A stretch of 64,000 nt of DNA, from NCBI RefSeq assembly GCF_020539485.1, contig NZ_JACDXU010000002.1, forward strand, positions 186,001-250,000, in the 5' to 3' direction. The position numbers and the translations under genes are program-made. Below, in pieces: positions 44,880-53,144 of this stretch (the first letter of the stretch is position 1; each line of letters opens with the position of its first letter). The notes under the pieces are model-generated. The model worked only from the letters and a program-made list of their open reading frames with translations. It searched no databases and was not told where the DNA came from. The stretch comes from Fulverythrobacter ferritrahens. Lineage in GTDB: Bacteria > Pseudomonadota > Alphaproteobacteria > Sphingomonadales > Sphingomonadaceae.

Positions 44880-44905
44880 CTGTTATGAGTTATCGCTTAT
44901 AACAG
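44880..44905. repeat. imperfect inverted repeat at the 5' edge of the receptor remnant
   Basis: CTGTTATGAG/CTTATAACAG pair at 9 of 10 positions around a 6-base spacer. It ends seven bases before the point where the receptor signal peptide is first readable, so it may mark a deletion or insertion joint, or be an operator of a former promoter. Confidence 0.45.
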
Positions 44906-44911
44906 TCATAG

Positions 44912-46853
44912 AACGTTGCTCTGTTGCTATGCGCGGCAACCGCTGCCCTCGGAGGCGTGGCCCCTGCCATGGCGCAGGATACGGCCAGTGCGGCAGCGTC
45001 GAATGGCGACGTGGGGGAAATCATCGTCACGGCGCAGTTCCGTGAACAAAGGCTGCAGGATACGCCGATCGCGATCACGGCGATTGACGGTGAAGGCCTG
45101 ACTGCCCGCAGCTACAGTACTGTAACCGATCTCACCAACAGTGCACCTAACGTGGTGCTGAAGCCCACCGGATCGGCATTCGGCCCCGGCGCGGCCGTGT
45201 TCATTCGCGGCGTCGGCCAGGCAGACACCAACTTCGCCTATGAACCCGGCGTCGGTCTTTACGTGGACGATGTTTATCACGGCACTGTCTTCGGCTCGCA
45301 GATCGATCTGCTGGACCTTGATCGGGTGGAAGTCCTGCGCGGCCCGCAAGGGACGCTGGCAGGCAAGAATTCCATCGGCGGCGCAGTTAAACTCTACACC
45401 AAGAAGCCCACCGGCGAAGGCGGCTTCCTGGAAGCCACGGTCGGCCCGCGCGATCAGCTCGACCTGCGCGGCAGTGCGGATTTCGCTCTTGTGCCCGACA
45501 GGCTGTTCGTGCGCCTTTCCGGCGTCACCCGCCACCAGCAGGGTTATGTCACGCGCTATGATTTCGGCTGCAAGAATCCTGGCGTGGCAGGGATTCCCGC
45601 TACTGGATCGCCCAAGAACGATTGCGTGATAGGGCATGAGGGCGGCAGGGATTACACTGCTGGCCGCGTGGCTCTGCGCTGGGTCGCGAGCGACGATGTC
45701 GAAGTGAACATCTCGGCCAGCAAACTGGTGGACGATTCCCAGCCGCCGCCGACGACGCTTCTCGCCCTGACGGTTGCCAATTCGCTGACGCCGGGTTTCA
45801 CTGATCGCGCCCGGCTTGCCCTCCTCCTTGGTATTCTATTCGGAAGATACTATTCCGGCCGAAAGCATCTCCGGCTTTGCCCATGCGGTTGTCCATGTGA
45901 CCGATCGCCTGAACCTGACGGGCGGCATTCGCTACACGCACGACAAGAAGGATTATTACTTCCGTCGCCTGAACGTGTTCGACACGAGCGAACCGAGCTA
46001 CACGGCGCAGAACAAGATCGATGGGGTCGTGGGCAAATATTCCGGGAACCGCCGGGATTACCGCATCAATGCCGACTACGAGCTGACCCAGGATCTGATG
46101 GTCTATGCGCAGTTTTCCACCGGCTATCGCGGTGGCGGCGTCAACCCGCGTCCCTTCGTGATCCAGCAGGTCCAGCCGTTCGAGCCGGAATCTCTCAACG
46201 CCTACGAAGTGGGCTTCAAGAGCGACTTCCTGGGCCGTGCCGTGCGCCTGAACATGTCGGCCTTCATCAACGATTACAAGGATATCATCTTCGCCAATAC
46301 CGCTCCCACCGTGGTAGACGGCGTAACGCTGAGCGCGCAGAACGCTACGCCCACCAATGCCGGCGATGCGCGCTTCACCGGGGTGGAGGCCGAGCTGACC
46401 CTGCGTCCGGTCAAGGGGCTGACTATCGATGCGACGGGCAGCTATCTGGACTTCCAGCTCAAGAACATCGGGGCTGCGGGCGCTACCATCAGCGGCATCA
46501 CGCTTGATTCCCAGGCGCCCTACATCACCAAGTGGAAGGCCAGCCTTGGCATCCAGTACGAAGCCGATCTGGGTGGCGCGGGCACGCTGACCCCACGCTT
46601 CGACCTTGCTTATCAGTCCTCGTTCTTCCCATCGTCGGACAACAACCCGGCCACGCTGGTGCCAGCCTATACGGTAATGAACGCCCGCCTTGCCTGGACC
46701 TCGCCTGACGAGGACTGGCAGGTGGCGCTGGCCGTGACGAACCTGACGGACAAGTTCTATTACCGGAACAAGGGCCGCCTGCCGATCGGCATCGTGTCGG
46801 GCCAGCCCGGCGCGCCGCGTGAATGGTCGCTCAGCGTTCGCCGCAACTTCTGA
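44912..46853 (+). pseudogene. TonB-dependent receptor, 5'-truncated with internal deletion and frameshift
   Basis: The first readable residues are the end of a signal peptide (AATAALGGVAPAMAQ), directly after an in-frame stop, so the true start is lost. The plug domain follows (GEIIVTAQFREQRLQDTPI, FIRGVGQADTNFAYEPGVGL, DRVEVLRGPQGTLAGKNSIG). Near 45810 the frame switches from SLTPGFTDRA to LVFYSEDTIPAES; the barrel then runs intact to NLTDKFYYRNKG and the C-terminal WSLSVRRNF. About 150 residues normally between these points are missing. The full gene would have been an outer-membrane transporter of roughly 780-800 residues. Confidence 0.85.
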
Positions 46854-47193
46854 GGTACCTCCCGAGGCGGGGCGCTGCCGGGCGATAAGTCCGGGGGCGG
46901 CCTGTCTCACCCTTCTTGCAGAAGGCCCGGATAATCTGCTGCCCGCAGGTCACGGCAAGGAGGGAATTTCCTTCAGTGCAGCTGTCAGGCAGTCCTCTAC
47001 TATTCGGGCTGCAGGAGCAGCCGACGAAGAGCGCGCGATCACCCGCTGAAGCGGCGGAATATCGATGTTGAGTATTTCCAGCCGCCCCTTGGCGACGCTT
47101 TCCGCAAACCATCGATACATCGACATCGCATATCGGCTTCCGCTGCGCCCGTGACGTGGCGGCGGATCCCGCATGAAACGAAGAGAGGATTCC
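46854..47193. other. 340-bp gap between receptor and sulfatase remnants
   Basis: This gap contains no intact gene. It holds the fragment of a LysR-type regulator on the minus strand (46950-47135). The rest shows no coding signal that I trust. Confidence 0.5.
46950..47135 (-). pseudogene. LysR-type regulator, C-terminal fragment
   Basis: About 61 residues before a stop on the minus strand (YRWFAESVAKGRLEILNI, then DIPPLQRVIARSSSAAPAAR and IVEDCLTAALKEI) resemble the end of a LysR effector domain, where a strand with 'G.L..L.I..P' is followed by the helix 'PAA..V...L...L'. No helix-turn-helix or upstream part is found. It lies between two other broken genes, fitting a former divergent regulator of a receptor-sulfatase locus. 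The similarity is judged by eye. Confidence 0.45.
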
Positions 47194-47847
47194 ATGATTT
47201 CCAGCCATCGCAGCGCAGCGCGCGTAAGGGCGGCTATCGGCACGGCCATTGCCCTGGTCTTCAGCGTCAATGCGGCGGGTGCTGCGGCTGAAAGCCAGCC
47301 CGCGGCCCGCGCTCCGGCACGCGAATGGAAATATTATCCGCAACCGCCGCAGGCGCCGGCAGGGGCGCCCAACGTGCTGCTGATCATGACCGACGATGCC
47401 GGCTTCAGTTCCGCCAGCACTTTCGGTGGCCCGTTCCCGACCCCCACTTTCGATGCGCTGGCGAGAGAGGGGCTTCGCTATAATGAGTTTCACACCACGG
47501 CGATGTGTTCTCCCACTCGCGCGGCGCTGCTTACGGGGCGTAATTCGCATGCCGTGGCCAGCGGCTCGATCACCAATGTCTCGGTTGACGAGAAGGGCTA
47601 CACCTCGGTGATCCCGGATAGCGCGGCCACGATGGGCCGCGTGTTGCGCGACAACGGCTATGACACGGCGTTCTTCGGGAAGAATCACAATACGCCCCTG
47701 TGGGAAACGGGGCCGATGGGGCCGTTCAACCATTGGCCAAACGCCTGGGGCTTCGATTATTTCTATGGCTTCAATGGCGCCGCGGATGACCAGTTCAGGC
47801 CGCAGCTGATCGAGAACCGGAATCAGGTCGAGCCGCCCGCTTCCTGA
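47194..47847 (+). pseudogene. arylsulfatase, N-terminal part only
   Basis: A 217-residue product with signal peptide (GTAIALVFSVNAAGAAA) and the start of a type I sulfatase: VLLIMTDDAGFSSASTFGGP (metal-binding DD) and the formylglycine motif CSPTRAALLTGR at 105-116, then GKNHNTPLWE. Relatives have 700 or more residues; this one stops just after IENRNQVEPPAS, so roughly two thirds of the enzyme, with the remaining metal ligands, is gone. It is probably non-functional. Confidence 0.82.
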
Positions 47848-47936
47848 AGCGCTGAAGCTGGCTCAAGACCCCCGTCGGCAAAGCAGGCGGGGGTGGTCAG
47901 CCGTTCGGGGCGTCGGCTGCCCTACCGTCGATCCAG

Positions 47937-48293
47937 TCACTCACCCCTCATCTGGGCGGCGGTGAGCTTCGGCATTTCGCCGGGGCCGACGGTGAATACG
48001 TCGCGCCATTCGGGATGCTTGGCATAACGGGCGCGGACATAGGGGCAGATCGGGATGATCCTGAACCCGCGCTCCCGCGCATCGGCGATCAGATAATCGA
48101 CCATGGCTGCGGCAACGCCGGTCCCCTTCAATTCGTCGGGCGCGCCGGTGTGGTCCGCGCTGATCAGGCCGGGGCCGCGATGGGTGAAGGTGATTTCCGC
48201 CTCCGCATCGATCCCGGCCACTTTCCCGACATAGCGGCCATGCCGATCGCCATCCTCGATCGTCACGGTGATTTTGCGTGCGCTGTCAGCCAT
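47937..48293 (-). CDS. GNAT-like N-acetyltransferase (YidJ/Gtn10 type)
   Basis: A 118-residue small GNAT. ITFTHRGPGLISADHTGAPDELKGTGVAAAMVDYLIADAR contains the acetyl-CoA binding loop, followed by IIPICPYVRARYAKHPEW, the family's conserved end. The substrate is unknown. The ATG at 48293 is chosen; the longer frame runs into the pirin terminator. Confidence 0.85.
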   Translation of the reverse strand: MADSARKITVTIEDGDRHGRYVGKVAGIDAEAEITFTHRGPGLISADHTGAPDELKGTGVAAAMVDYLIADARERGFRIIPICPYVRARYAKHPEWRDVFTVGPGEMPKLTAAQMRGE

Positions 48294-48326
48294 GGCCGTA
48301 TTCCTTTCGAGATCCCTATAGGCAAA

Positions 48327-48358
48327 AATGCCCGGAGAGAGTGTTCCCTCCGGGCATT
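48327..48358 (-). terminator. rho-independent terminator after pirin
   Basis: The perfect 11-bp stem AATGCCCGGAG/CTCCGGGCATT is followed on the minus strand by TTTTGCC. It lies seven bases after the pirin stop. Confidence 0.88.
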
Positions 48359-48364
48359 CCTGCA

Positions 48365-49243
48365 TCATGCCGGTGCGAGGGCGCCGAAGCGGCCCGAGTT
48401 GAAATCCGCGATGGCCTGCCGGATTTCAGCCTCGGTATTCATCACGAAGGGACCATAGCCGAACACCGGCTCGTTGATCGGTTCTCCGGTCATCACCAGC
48501 AGCATGGCGTCGCCATCGGCCCTGACCGCCACATCCGCGCCATCGCGGCTGAGGCGGGCAATTTCCGCTTCGCCAACGCCCTTCCCGTCGATGGTCACAT
48601 GGCCGGAAAGCACTGCCACCATGGTGGTATGTCCATCGGGCACGGGCAGGGTGAGTTCCGCACCGGCTGCAAGGCGCACGTCCCACAGATTGATCGGGGT
48701 GAAGGTGCTGGCCGGCCCCTCTGCCCCGCCGAATTCGCCCGCCCCGAACTCACCGGCAATGATCCGCGCGCGCCCGCCGTCAAAACTGACTTCGGGGATC
48801 ATGTCGCGCGTGATCGCCTGATATTTGGCTGGGGTCAGCTTGTCCTTCGCGGGCAGGTTGACCCACAATTGCACCATGCGGAACGGGCCGCCTGTCCGGG
48901 AATAGCCGGGAGAGTGGAACTCCTCATGCAGCACGCCTGCCCCGGCCGTCATCCACTGGACTTCGCCTGCGCCGATGGTGCCGCCCCCGCCGGATGAATC
49001 CCGGTGGCTGACTTCGCCGTCATAAACGATGGTCACCGTTTCGAAGCCCTTGTGCGGATGTTCGCCCACGCCGCGCGGACGGCCCTTAACCGGCTCGAAA
49101 TTCCACGGCCCGGCATAGTCGAACAGCAGGAACGGGCTGATCGGCGCCGTTTCACCATGATAGCTGAACAGCGAACGCACGGGGAAACCGTCACCGACCC
49201 AGTGAGGTGTGTCGTTGCGCAGGATGGTTTCGAGTGTCTTCAT
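48365..49243 (-). CDS. pirin family protein
   Basis: A 292-residue bicupin. The metal-binding block GEHPHKGFETVTIVYDGEVSHRDS and LHEEFHSP are typical pirin sequences, and VQWMTAGAGVLH follows. Bacterial pirins such as YhhW can oxidise quercetin or act as redox sensors. The start MKTLETILR at 49243 gives the family N-terminus. An HxlR regulator is divergent, a common arrangement suggesting redox or electrophile control. Confidence 0.92.
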   Translation of the reverse strand: MKTLETILRNDTPHWVGDGFPVRSLFSYHGETAPISPFLLFDYAGPWNFEPVKGRPRGVGEHPHKGFETVTIVYDGEVSHRDSSGGGGTIGAGEVQWMTAGAGVLHEEFHSPGYSRTGGPFRMVQLWVNLPAKDKLTPAKYQAITRDMIPEVSFDGGRARIIAGEFGAGEFGGAEGPASTFTPINLWDVRLAAGAELTLPVPDGHTTMVAVLSGHVTIDGKGVGEAEIARLSRDGADVAVRADGDAMLLVMTGEPINEPVFGYGPFVMNTEAEIRQAIADFNSGRFGALAPA

Positions 49244-49364
49244 CGTATGGCCTTTCCAGGGGGCGTATTCTGTTTTCGCCCCGCCCCGGGGCATTGCCTT
49301 CTTGCTGGAGGGAACATATGCGGGCGCTAACCGATCAACAAGTACGGTCCCTTAGGATACTGTG

Positions 49365-49694
49365 ATGGACCATCGCGCGGACATAATCGAAGGCTGGCAC
49401 TGCCCGGCGGAACGAGCGCTGGATTTCCTTTCGGGCAAATGGCGCCCGATGGTGATCTACTGGCTGATGGACGGCCCGCTGCGCTTCAACGAATTGCAGC
49501 GCAGGCTGGGCGGCATCACCCATCGCACCCTGTCGAGAACGCTCAAGGAAATGGAGGCGGACGGGCTTGTCGCCCGCAAGGATTACGGCGAAATTCCGCC
49601 CCGCGTGGATTATGCGCTTACAACCAAGGGAGCGAGCCTGCAGCCAGTGCTTGAGGCGTTGGAGAACTGGGAGAGCACGAACAGGCTTGGATAG
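49365..49694 (+). CDS. HxlR family transcriptional regulator
   Basis: A 109-residue winged-helix protein. The opening with CPAERALDFLSGKWRPMVIYWLMDGPLRF (one conserved cysteine) and ELQRRLGGITHRTLSRTLKEMEADGLV are classic HxlR. Members sense formaldehyde, quinones or disulfide stress through that cysteine. A GTG at 49362 directly precedes the ATG at 49365. It is divergent from pirin, which it probably controls. Confidence 0.92.
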   Translation: MDHRADIIEGWHCPAERALDFLSGKWRPMVIYWLMDGPLRFNELQRRLGGITHRTLSRTLKEMEADGLVARKDYGEIPPRVDYALTTKGASLQPVLEALENWESTNRLG

Positions 49695-49815
49695 CGGCTA
49701 TTTCGATGCATCGCGGGCAGCGACGTCCGCACTGGAGGCATCTGGCCATTGGTCGCGAAAGGCCAGGTGAGCCTCCTCCTTGCCCCTTGAGGTCTGGGGG
49801 CGCGCCTCCTCTATG

Positions 49816-49855
49816 GGCTACCGGCAGCGGAGGAGACTATGCGCTGCCGGTAGCC
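49816..49855. terminator. 14-bp hairpin after the EF-hand gene
   Basis: The perfect inverted repeat GGCTACCGGCAGCG/CGCTGCCGGTAGCC has a 12-base loop and starts seven bases beyond the EF-hand protein stop. There is no T-run, so a Rho-assisted or stabilising 3' hairpin is more likely than a classic terminator. Confidence 0.55.
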
Positions 49856-49862
49856 ACCTCGC

Positions 49863-50300
49863 TTATCTGGTGCGGCGTGCGGCGAGTGTTTCGCGGAATG
49901 TCGCCAATTCGCGGGAATCGATGACGCCGTTGTTATTCCCGTCTGCGTGATCGAACATCGGGGTGGGGCCGTTCACGAACTCCTTGCGGGTAACCCGTCC
50001 GTCGCCATCCGTATCCATATGAGCGGCAAGCTCCTGCAATTGTTCGCCGCCCGAGCGTCTGAGCAGCCGGCGCTTGCCCGCGTCGTCCTTGTTGATGACG
50101 CCATCCTTGTTACGGTCGAGGCGTTCGAACAGGCGGCTGCGCGCCTCGGTATATTCCGCCCGGGTGATCTGTCCGTCCCCATCAAGGTCGCTGCGTTCCA
50201 GCAACTGGCCCGGATCGCGCTGACCTTGCGCCTGTGCCTGTACCGGCGCCAGACAGAGGGTAGCCGCTATGGTGATGGCGGTCGGAAGGATAAGTTTCAC
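49863..50300 (-). CDS. EF-hand calcium-binding protein
   Basis: A 145-residue exported protein with signal peptide (LPTAITIAATLCLAPVQAQA). Four EF-hand loops follow: DLDGDGQITRAE, DRNKDGVINKDD, DTDGDGRVTRKE and DGNNNGVIDSRE, each with the acidic or polar ligands of a 12-residue loop (the second ends in D, not E). It should bind calcium in the periplasm. It lies next to a secreted low-complexity protein and an OmpR-type two-component system. Confidence 0.92.
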   Translation of the reverse strand: MKLILPTAITIAATLCLAPVQAQAQGQRDPGQLLERSDLDGDGQITRAEYTEARSRLFERLDRNKDGVINKDDAGKRRLLRRSGGEQLQELAAHMDTDGDGRVTRKEFVNGPTPMFDHADGNNNGVIDSRELATFRETLAARRTR

Positions 50301-50314
50301 GATACCATTCCTCC

Positions 50315-50890
50315 TCAGTCAGGCCGCGGATAGGTGCGGCTGCTTGTGACCGAACGGCCCGAATTGGTCGTGGCGTTGCGATTGACGGTGATCGATCCGT
50401 CATTGACCGAAACGTCGCGAGTGGAGGCGTATCCTCGCCCGTTCGACGTCGAACCGCCCCGCTGCCGGGTATAGCCATCGTCAGTGCGATAGATAGTGCT
50501 CCACCCCGCCTGGCTGTTGCCGTCGGCCCCCGTGCGGTTACGTTGAGTGCTGATCGAGCCGTCAGGATTACGGGTGGCCGTGCTGCTTCGGTTCATGGTG
50601 GTGCCATTGGCGCGCTTGCGCTCCACAGAGTTGCTGATTGTACCCTCGCCCCGCGTGGTGGTGCGGGTCTGGCGATAGCCATGGCCGCCGTTGGTTATCA
50701 CGCCGCGCGTCACCTGGGCAGAGCCGGGCTGGCGCGATACGTGGCGGCCTGCGGCGTAGCCGCCGCCATGGGGCCCTCTGGCAATGGTCACGTGACCATG
50801 CTGGCGCGCGTCGGCCGATGTGGCGGTAATTGCCGCCGTACTCGACGCCAGCAGCGCGGCGAATATCCGAAAGGATCGGGATCTGAACAT
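50315..50890 (-). CDS. secreted low-complexity protein
   Basis: A 191-residue protein with a signal peptide (IFAALLASSTAAITATSADA). The mature part is rich in glycine, asparagine, arginine, serine and threonine, with repeated patterns such as NPDGSIST and TNSGRSVTSS. No known domain was found. It is probably a loosely structured envelope protein. It ends 15 bases before the EF-hand gene on the same strand. Confidence 0.7.
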   Translation of the reverse strand: MFRSRSFRIFAALLASSTAAITATSADARQHGHVTIARGPHGGGYAAGRHVSRQPGSAQVTRGVITNGGHGYRQTRTTTRGEGTISNSVERKRANGTTMNRSSTATRNPDGSISTQRNRTGADGNSQAGWSTIYRTDDGYTRQRGGSTSNGRGYASTRDVSVNDGSITVNRNATTNSGRSVTSSRTYPRPD

Positions 50891-51035
50891 GGAATGCTTC
50901 CTGGCAGTTGTTGATGGCCTCCAGTTCGAACCTCCCGGTAAGGCAGGCGTGAATCTGCGGTAAGGAACAGCAACAAAATGTAACAGGCGGCGATTCCGTC
51001 TTGAGAACCGGCAGGCTTGGGGGAACACATCGGCC

Positions 51036-51779
51036 ATGTCCCATTCGGAGATCACCGGGCCCCGTACTTTCATCGCGATTGTGGAAGATGACGAGGATAT
51101 CAGCGAGCTGGTCGCGGACCTGCTCGAACGCGAGGGGTTCGATGTAGGCCGGTGCCGCAGCGGGGCGGAGCTGGATCGGCTGACGGGACGGCGCCGGGTG
51201 GACCTTGTCCTGCTCGACCTCATGCTGCCCGGAGAGGATGGCCTGTCGATCTGTCGCCGGCTGCACAGTGCGCCTGTCAGGATGCCCGTTGTGATGATTA
51301 CGGCCAAGGGCGATGACATTGACCGCATTCTGGGGCTGGAACTCGGGGCTGACGATTATCTGCCCAAACCCTTCAATCCCCGCGAACTAACTGCCCGTAT
51401 TCGCGCGGTTCTGCGCCGTACGCGTGGGATGCACAGGCCCGCGCCGATTAGCGGGCGCTGGTATCGCTTCACCGACTGGTCGCTCGATGCCGGATCGCGC
51501 GTTCTGATAAATCCGCAAGGGGAACCGATCGACCTTACGGGAGGGGAGTATGATCTGCTGGTCGCGCTGCTCGATCACCCCCAACGCGTTCTGACGCGCG
51601 ACCAGTTGCTCGACTGGACGCGCGGGCGCGATGCCGCGCCTTATGACCGTACGATCGATGTCCAGCTCAGCCGCCTGCGCCGCAAGCTGGGAGATGATCC
51701 CAAGAGCCCGCGGATGATTCGTACCGTGCGCGGCGGCGGCTATCTCTTCGCCCCTCAGGTTGAAAGCGGAGGCGGCTGA
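51036..51779 (+). CDS. OmpR-family response regulator
   Basis: A 247-residue regulator. The receiver domain has EDDED, the phosphoacceptor D61 in LLDLMLPGEDG, and K in LPKPFNPREL. The DNA-binding domain has LTGGEYDLLVALLDHPQRVLTRDQLL and TIDVQLSRLRRKLGD, the standard winged helix. Its stop shares one base with the kinase start (TGATG). Divergent from the secreted low-complexity gene, which it may regulate. Confidence 0.94.
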   Translation: MSHSEITGPRTFIAIVEDDEDISELVADLLEREGFDVGRCRSGAELDRLTGRRRVDLVLLDLMLPGEDGLSICRRLHSAPVRMPVVMITAKGDDIDRILGLELGADDYLPKPFNPRELTARIRAVLRRTRGMHRPAPISGRWYRFTDWSLDAGSRVLINPQGEPIDLTGGEYDLLVALLDHPQRVLTRDQLLDWTRGRDAAPYDRTIDVQLSRLRRKLGDDPKSPRMIRTVRGGGYLFAPQVESGGG

Positions 51780-53140
51780 TGGGCAATGTGTTCGGCAGCC
51801 TCCTGTTTCGGGTCGCGGCGCTGTTCCTGTTCGGCCTTGTCGCTCTTCAGGCTGCGATCCTTATGGCGGCCATGTGGCCGGACGGGCGGCCGGTCATGTT
51901 TCGGCTGGTCGAACCTCAGGACGCGCGGGAGATCGCGGAAGCTGTCGAAAAGGCGCCGCCGGATCTGCGACCGGCGATCGTTGCCGCTGCAAGCACGGGC
52001 TCCACTACTGTCGAGCTGCTGAAGAGCTTTGCCGAAGGAGAGGGGGATAAATACAGGGAGGGGCCCGCGCCCCGGCTGGAGCAGCGCTTTCGCCGCTATG
52101 CGGAGGCACTGCAGGGCCGCCCGATCCAGGTGCAGGTCCGAAAAGGAACGATCTTCTCTCACCGCCTGCAATCTGGCGAAATCCCGCGCGGGCCGATTCG
52201 CATATTGATTGGCCTGAAAACCGGAGAAGTTCTGGCAATAGAACGAGCGCCGATAGCTTTGCAGCAATTGGCAAACCGTTATCTGTGGGTCGCCGGGGTG
52301 GCGGCGGTAATGGGCCTGCTCATCCTCCTGATGTTGCTGTGGCAGGTGGTGCGTCCGGTTGCCCGGCTGGCGCAGGCGACCCGGGCGTTTCGGGAAGATA
52401 TCGCTGCCCCCGATGCCGCCGTGGAGGGCGCGCGCGAAGTGCGGGCTCTCGCGGCGGCTTTCAACGCCATGAAGCATCGGATCAGCGGGCTGATCGGGGA
52501 GCGGACGCGTATGCTGGCGGCCATAGCGCATGATCTTCGCACCTATCTGACCCGCCTGAGGCTCCGGGCGGATCATATTGCCGACGACCGCCATCGCGCG
52601 CGTGCCATAGAGGACATCGAGGAGATGGGCAGGTTGCTCGACGACATCCTGCTCTTTGCGCGCTCCGATACGGTTCCCGAGCATGAAGTGCCCGAGATCG
52701 ACGTGCGGGAGGAGACTGTCCGCTACATAGAGACGCGCTGCGAGACCGGTGACGACGTACAGCTTGCAGCGGGCAGCGGTAGCCTGCCAGTCAAGTGTTC
52801 ACCCCTGACGTTCCGGCGGATTCTCGCCAATCTCGTCGATAATGCGATCCGTTACGGCACCCGTGCCCGTGTTTCTCTGGAGAACAGGGGCGCGACCATC
52901 GAGTTGGTCGTCACGGATGAAGGCCCGGGAATTCCAGAGGAACTGATCGCCCGGCTGACCGAACCTTTCGAGCGACTGGAAGAATCGCGAGGCCGGCACA
53001 GCGGCGGGGCAGGCCTTGGCCTGTCCATCGTAAAGGCGCTCGCGGAAAGCCAGGGCGGAAGTCTGGCGCTGGAAAATGGCGCCACGGGCGGCCTGCGCGC
53101 CACGATCCGCCTGCCTGCAGTGGTAAAACACGCACTTTAG
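51779..53140 (+). CDS. sensor histidine kinase with altered H-box
   Basis: A 453-residue inner-membrane kinase. Two membrane segments (about 10-32 and 168-188) enclose a periplasmic domain, followed by a HAMP linker, the H-box and an ATPase domain with ILANLVDNAIRYG and GAGLGLSIVKAL. The H-box reads AHDLRTYLTRL, with H251 kept but the near-invariant proline replaced by Y256. That proline is tied to phosphatase activity and helix bending in other kinases, so the kinase/phosphatase balance could differ. It is coupled to the upstream regulator gene. Confidence 0.92.
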   Translation: MGNVFGSLLFRVAALFLFGLVALQAAILMAAMWPDGRPVMFRLVEPQDAREIAEAVEKAPPDLRPAIVAAASTGSTTVELLKSFAEGEGDKYREGPAPRLEQRFRRYAEALQGRPIQVQVRKGTIFSHRLQSGEIPRGPIRILIGLKTGEVLAIERAPIALQQLANRYLWVAGVAAVMGLLILLMLLWQVVRPVARLAQATRAFREDIAAPDAAVEGAREVRALAAAFNAMKHRISGLIGERTRMLAAIAHDLRTYLTRLRLRADHIADDRHRARAIEDIEEMGRLLDDILLFARSDTVPEHEVPEIDVREETVRYIETRCETGDDVQLAAGSGSLPVKCSPLTFRRILANLVDNAIRYGTRARVSLENRGATIELVVTDEGPGIPEELIARLTEPFERLEESRGRHSGGAGLGLSIVKALAESQGGSLALENGATGGLRATIRLPAVVKHAL

Positions 53141-53144
53141 GGCT

